Below, piece by piece: positions 17,748 to 27,226 of a stretch of 64,000 bases of DNA. The translations under genes were made by a program, and so were the position numbers. The DNA is taken from the NCBI GenBank assembly GCA_028291985.1, contig JAQGNE010000059.1:26626-90625 (forward strand), written 5' to 3'. How positions within the stretch are numbered: position 1 is the first letter of the stretch; each line of letters begins with the position of its first letter. The notes below the pieces were generated by a model. It searched no databases, was not told the origin of the DNA, and saw only the letters and a program-made list of their open reading frames with translations. This DNA is from Polaromonas sp. GTDB taxonomy: Bacteria; Pseudomonadota; Gammaproteobacteria; Burkholderiales; Burkholderiaceae_C.

Positions 17748-19022
17748 ATGCAACTTTCCAACGAGTTTCCGCCCTTTCGTCATACGCCCCGTTTGCCGGG
17801 ATGGGACCAGTCACTGGGTTTGCTTGCCGACCCCTACCGGTTCATTTCGCGCCATTGCCGCCTGCTGGGCTCCGATGTCGTGCAAGCCCGTCTCATGCTG
17901 CGCCCCACCTTCTGCCTCACCGGCGTCCGGGCGGCACAGCTTTTCTATGACCCGGAAAAATTCACCCGCGTCGGGGCTGCTCCGGAACCGCTGCGGGCGA
18001 CACTTTTTGGCAAAGGCAGCGTGCATGGACTGGACGGTGCAGCGCATCTGCATCGCAAGCGCTTTTTCACCGCAGCCATGGCGCCCGAGTATCTGAAGGA
18101 CCTGCTGGCCATCGCCGAACAGTCATGGCAACCGATGGCCCTGCAATGGCAAGCGAGCCCGCGCACCGAGTTGTATGGCGCGTCGCAGCAATGGTTGATG
18201 CGGTCGGTCTGCAACTGGGCGGGCGTTCCCTTGCCACAGGACCAGCTCACGCGGCGCACCAGCCAGCTGGTCACCCTGTTCGACAGCGCAGCCTCGGATG
18301 TGCGCGGCCACCTGAATGCCCGGGTCGCGCGGCTTCAGGCCGAGTTCTGGCTCGCGCGACTGATCATGGACAACAGGCGCGGCCTCGATACCCTGCGTGA
18401 GCGCAGCCTGTCATGGGCGGCAGCCCGGCTGACCGACAACGAGGAGCGCCTGCTGCCAGCCCGCATTGCGGCGGTCGAGCTGCTCAATATCCTGCGGCCT
18501 ACCGTGGCAGTGTCGGTGTTCATCGTGGCCGCTGCCCATGCGCTGCACCAGCATCCGCAATGGGCGGCAAGGCTTCGCGGTGGTAGCGTGCAGGACCGCC
18601 TTGCCTTTGTGCAGGAGGTGCGCCGTTTTTATCCCTTCATTCCGGCCATACCCGCCCGCGTTCGGCATGACTTTTCATGGGAAGGCCACCGTTTTGATGC
18701 AGGAGCCCACGTGCTGCTGGATGTCTATGGCATCAACCATGACCCGCGTCTGTGGAGCGAACCTGAAGCCTTTCGACCCGAACGGTTCATCGGCAGCACG
18801 CCCGGGTCTTTCGACTTTATCCCGCAAGGCGGCGGCGATTCGCATACCCATCACCGTTGCCCCGGTGAGGACGTCACGACCAGCCTGATGGCATTGGCGG
18901 TTCGTCTGTTGCTGGAGCAGTCGCATTACACCGTGCCGCCTCAACGACTGGATATCCAGATGAACCGGTTGCCTGCCCTGCCGGCAGACCGGTTCCTGAT
19001 GAGTGACTTCAAACCGGCCTAA
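17748..19022 (+). CDS. Cytochrome P450 of the CYP152 (H2O2-dependent fatty acid peroxygenase) type
   Basis: 424 aa. Members hydroxylate or decarboxylate fatty acids using hydrogen peroxide, without a redox partner. The CYP152 marks are FGKGSVHGLDGAAHLHRKRFF in part near residue 87, the Arg250-Pro251 pair in the I helix (LLNILRPTVAV) replacing the usual acid-alcohol pair, and the extended heme loop FDFIPQGGGDSHTHHRCPGE with the haem-ligand Cys371. The start at 17748 gives the typical N-terminus; no signal or membrane anchor is seen. No ferredoxin or reductase gene lies nearby, consistent with a peroxygenase. A 282-bp gap without recognisable features separates it from gspF. Confidence 0.87.
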   Translation: MQLSNEFPPFRHTPRLPGWDQSLGLLADPYRFISRHCRLLGSDVVQARLMLRPTFCLTGVRAAQLFYDPEKFTRVGAAPEPLRATLFGKGSVHGLDGAAHLHRKRFFTAAMAPEYLKDLLAIAEQSWQPMALQWQASPRTELYGASQQWLMRSVCNWAGVPLPQDQLTRRTSQLVTLFDSAASDVRGHLNARVARLQAEFWLARLIMDNRRGLDTLRERSLSWAAARLTDNEERLLPARIAAVELLNILRPTVAVSVFIVAAAHALHQHPQWAARLRGGSVQDRLAFVQEVRRFYPFIPAIPARVRHDFSWEGHRFDAGAHVLLDVYGINHDPRLWSEPEAFRPERFIGSTPGSFDFIPQGGGDSHTHHRCPGEDVTTSLMALAVRLLLEQSHYTVPPQRLDIQMNRLPALPADRFLMSDFKPA

Positions 19023-19124
19023 CCCTGTCTTTCCCTACTTATCCTGCCAGGCCGCCGCCAAGCTGACCAGCACTTCATTCCGTCCGCGGCCAGCCTTTGC
19101 GACCGCACAACCAGGAGCAGCATC

Positions 19125-19922
19125 ATGAACCTTCCCGCATTCGGCCTCGGCACTTTTCGACTTGAAGGACAAGTCGTCGTTGACGCCGTCACTGCCGCGC
19201 TGGAGTTCGGCTACCGGCTGATTGACACCGCGCAGTTCTACAGCAACGAGGCCGAGATCGGCCGTGCCCTGGCGGCAAGTAGCGTACCGCGCCGGGACAT
19301 CTTCATTACCACCAAGGTCTGGCCAGACAACTTCAGCCGCTTTGTACCCAGCGTCAAGGAGAGCCTGAGCAAACTGGGTATCGATACTGCCGACCTGTTG
19401 CTGATCCATTGGCCCGCGCCATCGAGCGGCATGCCGCTGGCCGAGACACTGGGTGCGCTGCTGGATTGCAAGAACCAGGGCCTGGCCAGCCAGGTTGGCG
19501 TATCCAACTTCAACATCGCGCAAATGCAGGAGGCGGTGGCGCTGGCTGGGCTAGGCAACATTGCCACCAACCAGGTCGAGCTCAGCCCCTACTTTCAAAA
19601 CCTCAAGGTTGCAACTGCTGCAAAAAGCCAGGGCATCCGCATCACGTCCTACATGACGCTGGCACGCGGCACGATCCTTGAGGACCCGGTGCTGCTGGAC
19701 ATTGCCGGGCGACATGGCGCAACGGTTGCACAAGTGGCGCTGGCCTGGGCGATGCAACTGGGTTATACCGTCATCCCGTCATCCACCCAGCGCAGCAACC
19801 TGCAGGGCAATCTGCTGGCCACCCAGCTGCGCCTGTCTGACGATGAGATGGCGCGCATTGCAGCGCTTGACCGTGATCAGCGGATGATCAACCCGCCGGC
19901 CCTGGCACCCGAGTGGGACTGA
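19125..19922 (+). CDS. Aldo/keto reductase (2,5-diketo-D-gluconate reductase B-like)
   Basis: 265 aa. NADPH-dependent carbonyl reductase with the (beta/alpha)8 fold, DkgB-like in length. The catalytic tetrad is visible: Asp in RLIDTAQFY with the Tyr, Lys in FITTKVW and His in LLIHWPAP. The AKR signatures GVSNFNIAQMQEA and the C-terminal VIPSSTQRSNLQGN are present. It is preceded by AGGAG and lies 103 bp after the P450 gene on the same strand, so they may be cotranscribed. The physiological substrate is unknown. Confidence 0.9.
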   Translation: MNLPAFGLGTFRLEGQVVVDAVTAALEFGYRLIDTAQFYSNEAEIGRALAASSVPRRDIFITTKVWPDNFSRFVPSVKESLSKLGIDTADLLLIHWPAPSSGMPLAETLGALLDCKNQGLASQVGVSNFNIAQMQEAVALAGLGNIATNQVELSPYFQNLKVATAAKSQGIRITSYMTLARGTILEDPVLLDIAGRHGATVAQVALAWAMQLGYTVIPSSTQRSNLQGNLLATQLRLSDDEMARIAALDRDQRMINPPALAPEWD

Positions 19923-19940
19923 CGCTAGGTGATGGCGCTG

Positions 19941-20726
19941 TCAGCGTTCCAGCACCTCGACCCACATCTTTTCGACGCGCAACGGCGTGGGGCCATAGTC
20001 GGAAATGAAGGCCACATCAGCCGCATCGCGGCCATAGCCCAGCACGATGCGCCCACCGCGCGGGTTGTCCTGGGTGGCGTCAAAGGTGTACCAGCGGCCG
20101 TCGACAAACGCCTCGAACCACGCATGCAGGTCCATGGGTTCAAGCTGGTACAGGTAGCCCGCCACCAGGCGGGCCGGTATGTTCAGGCTGCGGCACAGCG
20201 CAATGCCGACATGCGCAAAATCCCGGCAGACACCGGCTCCATCGTTCAGTGTGTCCAGGGCGTCGGTGGTGGCGGAGCTCACACCATACCGGTAAGCCAG
20301 GTTGTCATGTATCCATGCCCGGATACGCTCGACCCTGGCGTATCCCGGCGGCGCACCCGTCACTATTTCCAGAGCCCGCTCGGCCATTTTGTCGGACGGG
20401 CAGTAGCGGCTTTGCAGCAGGTAGAGCAGGGCTGTGTCGGGCAGATCCTGAACCGGCGTGGCTGGCGCCTGAGGTGCCACATCGATGCTGTCGCCGACCC
20501 GCATCGTCACTTGGGCATGAATCGACATGCTGCCCTGCGGCACGACGAGGCGCTGGCACAGGTTGCCGTACAGGTCGACATAGCTGGAAACCGGCACCGC
20601 AGGCTGCACCGAGAAATGGCTGCTCAGCATGTGCTGGGCATCCCCGCTGCGCGGACGCAGCATGGCCACGATCGGCGTGTCCGCGTCAACGATGACCGAC
20701 AGGCTGCAGCTGGCTTGGAGCAACAT
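19941..20726 (-). CDS. Transglutaminase-like domain protein
   Basis: 261 aa. An N-terminal beta-rich domain (about 1-100) precedes a transglutaminase/protease-like core. The catalytic triad is intact: Cys167 in DGAGVCRDFAH, His201 in MDLHAWFEAF and Asp216 in YTFDATQDNPRGGR. No signal peptide is seen, so it acts in the cytoplasm as far as sequence tells. Family members are usually proteases or amidases rather than true transglutaminases. It lies 7 bp downstream of the hybrid kinase gene on the same strand and is probably cotranscribed with it. Confidence 0.9.
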   Translation of the reverse strand: MLLQASCSLSVIVDADTPIVAMLRPRSGDAQHMLSSHFSVQPAVPVSSYVDLYGNLCQRLVVPQGSMSIHAQVTMRVGDSIDVAPQAPATPVQDLPDTALLYLLQSRYCPSDKMAERALEIVTGAPPGYARVERIRAWIHDNLAYRYGVSSATTDALDTLNDGAGVCRDFAHVGIALCRSLNIPARLVAGYLYQLEPMDLHAWFEAFVDGRWYTFDATQDNPRGGRIVLGYGRDAADVAFISDYGPTPLRVEKMWVEVLER

Positions 20727-20733
20727 GGCTTGC

Positions 20734-23361
20734 CTATCCCACGCTGGCGTTTTGGGAAGCGCGCGACTTGAGCATGCTCTCGATCTTCAGGGCCAGATCG
20801 TCGATCAGGAAGGGCTTGGCCAGCATGTCCATGCCCGCATCCAGAAAGTCGGCGCGTATCGCCGCATGCCCGGTGTAGCCGGTGATGAACAGCACCTGCA
20901 GCCCGGGCCGGCGCGCCCGGATCATTTCGGCCAGCTGGCGGCCATTGGTGCCGGGCAGGCCCACATCGGTAACCAGCAAATCCAGGTGAATACCTGATTC
21001 AACCAGCTTGAGCGCCGATGTGGCGTCAACCGCTTCATGCGTTCTGTAACCGAGCTCGTTCAGGACTTCCAGCACCACCATGCGCACGCCCGCCTCATCT
21101 TCCACCACCAGAATTGATTCCCCGGCGCCCAGCGGCGTCGGCGCCGGAAGCTCAGGCTCCCTGCTCGGTACCATGTTGCGCGGGCCCTGGTCTGCACCGG
21201 GTCGGGGCAGGTACAGCTTCACGCAGGTTCCCTGGCCCGGCCGGGACTCGATGCACACATCACCGCCCGACTGTTTGGCGAAGCCGTAAATCATCGACAG
21301 CCCCAGGCCCGTCCCCTGGCCAATCGGCTTGGTGGTGAAGAAAGGGTCAAACGCCTTGGCAATAACCTTTGGCGCCATGCCCATGCCGGTATCAGAGGTG
21401 CTGATCGTCACGTACTCGGCGGGCTTGCCGTCCTGGCGTCTCGATGCCGCGGCGAGCTGCTCCAGCGCAGTGCTGATGGTCAGCACACCGCCCTGCGGCA
21501 TCGCGTCACGCGCATTGATCGCAAGGTTGAGCAGCGCACTTTCCAACTGGTTGGCATCGGTAAAGGCCGGCGGCAGGTCAGGGGCCAGAACCGTGTGAAG
21601 CCGGATGTTTTCGCCCAGCGTGCGGTGCATCAGTTCCTGCATGCCGCCAACCAGCGCATTCACATCCACGGCCCGCGGGTCCAGCGCCTGCCTTCTTGAA
21701 AATGCCAGGAGGCGCTGTGTCAGCGATGCCGCCCTTTGCGCGGAGGTGCGCGCTGCTGCCACATAGCGGTCCATGTCCTGCAGCGCACCCGCCCCGGCCT
21801 TGCGCTGGAGCAACTCGAGGCTGCTCATGATGGTGGCCAGCAGGTTGTTGAAGTCGTGGGCAATACCGCCGGTGAGCTGGCCTACCGCTTCCATTTTTTG
21901 CGCCTGCCGCAGCTGTTCCTCGGCCTTGGCCAGTGTGTCCGCCTGCGTATGCTCGTCCGTCACGTCACGCGCCACTGCATAAACCAGCGCGTCTTCCGGC
22001 ACCACGGTCCAGTTCAGCCAGCGGTAGCCGCCATCACGGTGGCGCATCCGGCAGTGAAGGCCGGTCACCGTCTCACCCTTGAGCACCCTGGCGAACTCCC
22101 TGGCGCTGATCGCGGCATCGGCGCGGTGCACCAGCGCCAGGGGCGGCATAGCCACTGCTTCTTCAAAAGCCCAGCCCAGCACGCGCTCGAAAGCCGGGTT
22201 GACGCTGATGAAGCGGCCGTCCTGTCCCGCCACCACAAAAATTTCACGGCTGACACGCCAGATGCGGTCACGCTCCAGCGTGCGCTGCGCCACCATGTCC
22301 TCCAGCGATTCGTTGATCTGCCTCAGCAGGTCTTCCTGGGCCTTGCGCTCGGTGATGTCGCGGGCCACGCAGAACATGCCGAGCAGTTTTCCGTCTGATG
22401 ACAGCCAGGGCGACTTGGTCGCCAGATAAAGGCGGTTGACCATCCACATGTGCCGCTGCGCCTGCGCAATGTTGACGTCTTCCGGGTGGCCGGATTCTGT
22501 GGAGGAGTTTTCGATACCCAGCAGGTCGCTATCGCTTGCCGGATCGCCCAGATCGGGTTCGCTGCTGTCGCCCACGATCCGCATTTCTTCCTCGAAGGTC
22601 TGCGTCTGCCTCAAGGACATCACCACCTGGTCGTTGTGCATGACAGCGGCTGCCTGCCGGGGCGGCAGCCAGGCGGTGTCGGTCCGCCCGATGATGTCCG
22701 CGCGGGAGCGGCCGAACATGCGGCACACCGTGTTGTTGACATGGACCATCCGTCCGCTGGTGTCCTTCACATAGATCACGTCCGGTGTGCCGTCGGTCAG
22801 CAGCTGCAGCAGGCCGCGCGTCTGCACCGAGGCTGTCGTGACTTGCTGCAATGCGGCCTGTGCGCGGGTGCGGTCCATCACCGCCATCACCTCGGCAGTG
22901 GTCTCCCGCACCGTGTTCAGCACGCCACGGACACAGCCCTGGTCGTCGCGGATCGGGGTAAAGGCATAGCTGAAATAACGCTTCTGCGATCCGGTGCGGT
23001 GCAGCAGAGCGCAGCGGTGGCTGGCCGCGATAAGGGGCTTTCCGGTATCGAGAACGCTCTGCAGTTGCGGGCCTATGACATCCCACACCTCCGCCAGGAT
23101 CTCCCGGGCCGGGCGGCTGAAGGCGCGTGGATGCCGGTCTTGCAGCAACGCGATGCACGCATCGCCATACAGCATGTGCAATTGCGGCCCCCAGAAGACC
23201 GAAGTGGCCACGGGGTGCTCCAGGCAAATGTTGAAACTGTGCCGCAAGGCTGCGGGCCATGCTGACGGTGGACCCAGTGGCGAGGCTGACCAGTTCAGGC
23301 TGGAGGCAAGCACGGCGCACTCTTCGCCGACTGCAAAGGCGTTAGCGGATCCGGCGAGCAT
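20734..23361 (-). CDS. PAS-domain hybrid sensor histidine kinase with C-terminal receiver
   Basis: 875 aa, no membrane segment, so a cytoplasmic sensor. Order of domains: N-terminal PAS/GAF-like region with the ALRHSFNICLEHP-type start (about 30-155), PAS (185-340) holding an acidic Ser/Asp-rich insertion at about 262-303, PAS (370-478), HisKA with His502 in GGIAHDFNNLL, HATPase with NLAINARDAMPQGG and GTGLGLSMIYGF, and a receiver domain with Asp799 in DLLVTDVGLPG. The internal receiver means the phosphate may be passed on or the kinase autoregulated. No partner regulator is encoded next to it. The signal is unknown. Confidence 0.9.
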   Translation of the reverse strand: MLAGSANAFAVGEECAVLASSLNWSASPLGPPSAWPAALRHSFNICLEHPVATSVFWGPQLHMLYGDACIALLQDRHPRAFSRPAREILAEVWDVIGPQLQSVLDTGKPLIAASHRCALLHRTGSQKRYFSYAFTPIRDDQGCVRGVLNTVRETTAEVMAVMDRTRAQAALQQVTTASVQTRGLLQLLTDGTPDVIYVKDTSGRMVHVNNTVCRMFGRSRADIIGRTDTAWLPPRQAAAVMHNDQVVMSLRQTQTFEEEMRIVGDSSEPDLGDPASDSDLLGIENSSTESGHPEDVNIAQAQRHMWMVNRLYLATKSPWLSSDGKLLGMFCVARDITERKAQEDLLRQINESLEDMVAQRTLERDRIWRVSREIFVVAGQDGRFISVNPAFERVLGWAFEEAVAMPPLALVHRADAAISAREFARVLKGETVTGLHCRMRHRDGGYRWLNWTVVPEDALVYAVARDVTDEHTQADTLAKAEEQLRQAQKMEAVGQLTGGIAHDFNNLLATIMSSLELLQRKAGAGALQDMDRYVAAARTSAQRAASLTQRLLAFSRRQALDPRAVDVNALVGGMQELMHRTLGENIRLHTVLAPDLPPAFTDANQLESALLNLAINARDAMPQGGVLTISTALEQLAAASRRQDGKPAEYVTISTSDTGMGMAPKVIAKAFDPFFTTKPIGQGTGLGLSMIYGFAKQSGGDVCIESRPGQGTCVKLYLPRPGADQGPRNMVPSREPELPAPTPLGAGESILVVEDEAGVRMVVLEVLNELGYRTHEAVDATSALKLVESGIHLDLLVTDVGLPGTNGRQLAEMIRARRPGLQVLFITGYTGHAAIRADFLDAGMDMLAKPFLIDDLALKIESMLKSRASQNASVG

Positions 23362-23919
23362 GCGTGGTGGCCCCGATCATGTGTTGAAAAATCTACAGCA
23401 ATTCTGGCATACCCGCTGTGGGCAGGTGGGTTCGACGCGCGTTATAGATCGCGCATTTTACAAATCATGAAATGTAGCAAAAACAGCTTGCAGCCGGCGT
23501 AGGTGCTTGGGATCTAGCTCCTGATAGCGTAGCAATACATCATGTTTTATCGGCTTGACAGGTGTTTCAGGACTCATCTGTAACGTTGGTCCTACAACGG
23601 AAAAGGAATCTGTCCCGGCAGGCTGCCACCAGGGATACGCTGGTTTAGCGCTGACAGCGTGACGGTCTTTATCGCACCGCGCTGGCTCCTCCGCCGGTCT
23701 GTTTTCCTGCCGGATTACCGCTTGAGGATTCTGCCGAACCCGCGTCGGCCAAGCGCTGCTGCGCCTGTCCGGAGTCCTACAGGCGTGTGCGGATTTGCCC
23801 CGCGCCTGGCAGCCTGCTCGCGCCGTACGTTAGATCGCGTGGTGGCTGTCATGGCAGGCCTTGGCATGCGGGTTGGTGCCACCGCAGACTTTTTCAACAA
23901 TCCAAAAGGAGTTTCATCC
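23362..23919 (+). promoter_or_regulatory. Divergent intergenic region with a repeat copy and a possible promoter
   Basis: 558 bp between the sensor kinase (leftward) and the stress protein (rightward). At 23473-23538 is a degenerate repeat copy, with the module GCTCC-TGATAGC-GTAGC at 23517-23533. A possible sigma70 promoter reads rightward: TTGACA at 23554-23559 and TGTAAC 18 bp further. The frame of the downstream gene is open back to about 23659, but nothing there looks like protein of a known family. Confidence 0.4.
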
Positions 23920-24462
23920 ATGGCTAGTAGCTCAACCCAGGGACCTTTGGTCACCGGTCTTTTTCATGACCGTGAAAGTGCCGAGATGGCCTACAACAGC
24001 GCCCAGAGCCGCGGGTATAGCAAGGACGATCTCAACCTGGTGATGTCCGACGAAACCCGCAAGCGTCACTTCAACAGCGACAGCACCACCACAGGCCAGC
24101 AGACCGAGCTCGGCAACAAGGCAGCCGAGGGTGCGGGTGTGGGCGGCGCGATTGGCGGTACCGTGGGCGCAGTGGTGGCTGGCATCGCCGCGTTGGGAAC
24201 CAACCTGGTGCTACCAGGGCTTGGTCTGGTGGTGGCCGGGCCGCTGGCAGCAGCCGTGGCGGGCGCAGGCGCCGGTGCTGCCAGTGGTGGCCTGCTGGGA
24301 GCGCTGATCGGCTGGAGCATGCCCGAAGAGCGCGTCAAGCATTACGAGCAGGGTATTAAGGAAGGCGGCATCCTGATGGGCGTGCACGCGCGCAACGACG
24401 ACGATGCCGCGCATCTTGAAAACCAGTGGAAGCAGAGCCGCGGCTCGCACGTTTACCGTTAA
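23920..24462 (+). CDS. General stress protein, YflT-like N-terminus plus glycine-zipper hydrophobic region
   Basis: 180 aa. The ATG at 23920 follows AGGAG with 8-bp spacing; upstream in-frame starts lack such a site. The N-terminus GPLVTGLFHDRESAEMAYNS resembles the YflT/heat-induced stress domain. Residues about 65-125 form a Gly/Ala-rich hydrophobic region (GVGGAIGGTVGAVVAGIAAL; VVAGPLAAAVAGAGAGAASG) of the glycine-zipper kind that may insert in membranes. The C-terminus GGILMGVHARNDDDAAHLE returns to the fold typical of these proteins. The role is unknown, probably stress-related. Confidence 0.7.
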   Translation: MASSSTQGPLVTGLFHDRESAEMAYNSAQSRGYSKDDLNLVMSDETRKRHFNSDSTTTGQQTELGNKAAEGAGVGGAIGGTVGAVVAGIAALGTNLVLPGLGLVVAGPLAAAVAGAGAGAASGGLLGALIGWSMPEERVKHYEQGIKEGGILMGVHARNDDDAAHLENQWKQSRGSHVYR

Positions 24463-24681
24463 GGCATCAAGAGCGGCTGTCCTGCGGCGCCTTGCCTCCA
24501 GGCTGCGAGATCGCTTTTGGTATGGCGCCGGGTTCGCCGCATGTTGACGCCATGAGTGCGCGGCCCGGCCCACTTGAGTTGCGCAACAAAACAGGCCCAT
24601 GAGACCGCCAGCCATGCACGGCAGAGCGGCTTCATTGCCTTTTTTTCGTGCCGCAGCACGGCCTCAGAATCGTCGACTTGT

Positions 24682-25704
24682 TTAACGCAGACCCAGGCGA
24701 CGCGAAACCGTCAGTCTGCGTTTCTGGCGCGCCATCAGCAGACCCAGCCCCACCATCCCGGCCACTGCCAGTGCAGCCACCGCGGTCTGGCCACGCTTGT
24801 TGGCCGGCATGCGGTAGCCCCCATCGATTGCGTTTCCCTGCGATGGCGTGAACAGGTTGCCGTCTGTGACCACCGCGGGCTTGGCCCGGTTGAATGCCAC
24901 GCCCGCCAGCTTGGCGGCCATGCGGCCCGTCAGCTGTGGCGCCAGTGCATGGGCGATTCGCGCCGGCCAGGCCACACTGCCTACTGATGTGACAGGCCGT
25001 GGCGATTTGCTCAAGGCCACAATCGCGTCTGCTACTTCGCGGGGGTCCAGCAAAGGCGGCGGGGGACGCAGGTTCTTGCCACTGTAGTTGGCGCCGTGCA
25101 TCAGGCCGGGCGTGTCAACAAAGGTGGGGTATATGTCGCACACATGCACGCCTGGAACGTTGGCCACTTCTGCGCGCAACGACTCGGAAAACCCGCGCAA
25201 ACCGAACTTGCTCGCAGCATAAGACGCGGCATAAGGCGACGGTGCCCATCCCCCCACCGAAATCATATTGATCAACGTGCCGCGTCGCCGCACCCTGAAG
25301 TGCGGCAACACCGCATGTGCGCCGTTCATGTGGCCTATCAGGTTGGACTCGATGACCCGCCGGTGCGAATCCATTGGTGTGGTGTCGAAAGCACCTACCG
25401 CGCCCACACCCACATTGTTGATCCACACATCAATGCCGTCGAAGCGGGTGATGGCTGCATGCACCAGCGTGCGCAGCGCCAGCGCGTCGCTCACATCAAC
25501 CGGCTTCACCAGGACCTGGGCGCCCAGCGCTTCGCATTCGGTGGCCAGTGAATCCAGCCCCGGGCGGCCGCGCGCCGCCAGCACCAGGTTGGCGCCATCT
25601 CTTGCAAAAGCCAGGGCGGTGGCGCGCCCAATGCCGCTGGAGGCACCGGTCAGCACCACGGTTTTGGGCTGGGCGGACGCTCGCGAAGTCTTGTTAAACA
25701 ACAT
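24682..25704 (-). CDS. Short-chain dehydrogenase/reductase with C-terminal membrane helix
   Basis: 340 aa, about 90 longer than a classical SDR. The catalytic motifs are complete: LTGASSGIGRATALA near the N-terminus, NNVG, Ser in LINMISVGGWAPSPYAASYA and the YAASK motif. The C-terminal extension ends with a hydrophobic stretch (VAALAVAGMVGLGLLMA) and a basic tail, so it is probably anchored in the inner membrane facing the cytoplasm. The start at 25704 has an AGGAA ribosome site. A 286-bp region upstream contains nothing recognised. The substrate is unknown. Confidence 0.88.
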   Translation of the reverse strand: MLFNKTSRASAQPKTVVLTGASSGIGRATALAFARDGANLVLAARGRPGLDSLATECEALGAQVLVKPVDVSDALALRTLVHAAITRFDGIDVWINNVGVGAVGAFDTTPMDSHRRVIESNLIGHMNGAHAVLPHFRVRRRGTLINMISVGGWAPSPYAASYAASKFGLRGFSESLRAEVANVPGVHVCDIYPTFVDTPGLMHGANYSGKNLRPPPPLLDPREVADAIVALSKSPRPVTSVGSVAWPARIAHALAPQLTGRMAAKLAGVAFNRAKPAVVTDGNLFTPSQGNAIDGGYRMPANKRGQTAVAALAVAGMVGLGLLMARQKRRLTVSRRLGLR

Positions 25705-25990
25705 ACTGGGTTCCTGAACAGAAGAAGTAGGTGTGATGGGTTTGCCAGGGCAGACAGGTATCCGGCTGAGGTCCGCAGGTGTGATCGGAGGGCGCCGCAC
25801 GCCAGGCAGCAACGGCTATGGCACCAAGCCCGTGCCGACAAGTCCTTTTTAAAAGTACCCGCCCGGCACGGGTGTAGGCGAGAGGCGCAAACAACCCGAT
25901 GCCTCACGCCTTTCAAAGCATGTCGATGAGCCGGATGGCTTGGCATTCACCCGAGATAGTGCATGGGCGCACAGCCGGCTGGAAAGGCTG

Positions 25991-26587
25991 TCAGGGCGGC
26001 TGTTTTTCTACTATGAGTTTGTCCACAAAATCGATCACCAAGCCCTGTGCGGTCACGGTGATGCTGCCTGGCTGCAGCCCCATGCTGTGCGGCAGGGTCA
26101 GGTCTTGCGTGGTCAGCTGGTGCAACACCGCGTCCTGCAACGCCTGCTCTGCCAGCGCCGGTCCATAGGCCTCCAGCAGGGCTGCCTGGCCTGGCGGCAG
26201 GCCGTCCAGACGCAGCGCATTCACGCGCAGCTGATGGGCCCGCAGTGTCCGGTCGGCAGGCTCGTAGCGCAATGCGAACTCGGTGTCAAAAGTGCCGCCA
26301 TAGGCGCGCCGCAGGGCCGGTCCTGCGGCCTCGATCGGCATCACCGTGCCCAGCCGGTTTGACGCGGGCAGCAGGCGCAATCGGGGTGCCTGCAGCGTGA
26401 TGTCCAGAAGGCCGCCGACCGGGTAGCTGCGCGGAAACCGCTCGGCCACGGTGCGCTGAAGCTGCGCGGCCGAAACCTTGTAGGTCGGTTGCGCCTGCGC
26501 AGGGCAAAGCGCAAGGCCCAGCGCGGTGGCGCCGCTCAGGCGGGCGATGGTCAGGAGAACGGTTCTGCGAATCATGCGGTGGGTCAT
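25991..26587 (-). CDS. DUF1439 family exported protein (YceB-like)
   Basis: About 198 aa. A basic, hydrophobic signal (RRTVLLTIARLSG to CPAQA) is followed by a DUF1439 domain: YKVSAAQLQRTVAERFP, LLDITLQAPRLRLLP, FALRYEPADRTLRA and the closing GSITVTAQGLVIDFV. Family members are often periplasmic lipoproteins; the Cys at the end of the hydrophobic stretch (ALGLALCPAQA) could be a lipid site but the surrounding residues fit poorly. Starts at 26587 or 26575 are both possible; neither has a clear ribosome site. The function is unknown. Confidence 0.7.
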   Translation of the reverse strand: MTHRMIRRTVLLTIARLSGATALGLALCPAQAQPTYKVSAAQLQRTVAERFPRSYPVGGLLDITLQAPRLRLLPASNRLGTVMPIEAAGPALRRAYGGTFDTEFALRYEPADRTLRAHQLRVNALRLDGLPPGQAALLEAYGPALAEQALQDAVLHQLTTQDLTLPHSMGLQPGSITVTAQGLVIDFVDKLIVEKQPP

Positions 26588-26782
26588 TATCAGGTTAGCT
26601 TGGATGATGCCCGCCAGCAGCTTGCAACTCATCGGCGTGAAGGCATGCTGCATGTGGGCCAAGGCCGGCAATACATCTGTTAACGCATTAAACCGCGCGC
26701 ATACAAGCCCGCACCGCGCCGACACATACCCAAGGCCCAATCAAATGGCAGGCTTTTGTCAAAGCCTCGACTGGAGAGCATC

Positions 26783-27136
26783 ATGAAAGCACTATTTCTT
26801 GCAGCAGCAACAGTGGCCGGCCTCGGCGGCTGTGCCGTATACCCCGACGCGGGTTATGGATCGTCTGGCGCTTACGGCGCGCCTGTGGTGCAGCCCTATG
26901 AAGTGCAGCAGCCGGTATACATCTATGGCAGCACGGTTTACCGCGGCGGTTACGGCCAGCCGCGCGGTTATGGCGGAAGGCGCGGCCAACGCGATCTGGA
27001 CCGGGACGGTGTTCCAAACCGCTATGACCGGGACCGTGATGGCGACGGGGTGCCCAATCGCTTCGACCGAACCCCCAACCGCGGCGGTGGGCGTCATGGC
27101 GCTATCGCCCCGCCCGAGGCGACCAGCCGGCGCTAG
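26783..27136 (+). CDS. Small lipoprotein with Asp-rich calcium-type repeats
   Basis: 117 aa. It starts after GGAGA. The signal MKALFLAAATVAGLGGC ends in a lipobox (LGGC), so an outer-membrane or periplasmic lipoprotein is expected. The middle is Gly/Tyr-rich (GYGQPRGYGGRRGQ). Residues about 75-98 contain two tandem motifs of the thrombospondin type 3 kind, DLDRDGVPNRYDRD and DGDGVPNRFDRTPN, which usually bind calcium. The role is unknown. Confidence 0.75.
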   Translation: MKALFLAAATVAGLGGCAVYPDAGYGSSGAYGAPVVQPYEVQQPVYIYGSTVYRGGYGQPRGYGGRRGQRDLDRDGVPNRYDRDRDGDGVPNRFDRTPNRGGGRHGAIAPPEATSRR

Positions 27137-27203
27137 CAACGTAGCTGGTTTGGCCGTGCGGTGAGGATGCCGCGCGGTGGGTGCACGTCAGGCGACACAC
27201 ATG

Positions 27204-27226
27204 CCGGCCCGCGCATCACGGGCCGG
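27204..27226 (+). terminator. GC hairpin downstream of the lipoprotein gene, without T run
   Basis: CCGGCCCG pairs perfectly with CGGGCCGG across a 7-nt loop, 67 bp after the stop codon. There is no T run, so it may be an mRNA-stabilising hairpin rather than a terminator. The rest of the 277-bp gap to the next gene holds nothing recognised. Confidence 0.35.

Noticed and set aside
23659..23919. 87-codon upstream extension of the stress protein
   Set aside because: The AGGAG ribosome site is just before the ATG at 23920, and the upstream part is Arg/Pro-rich without family features.
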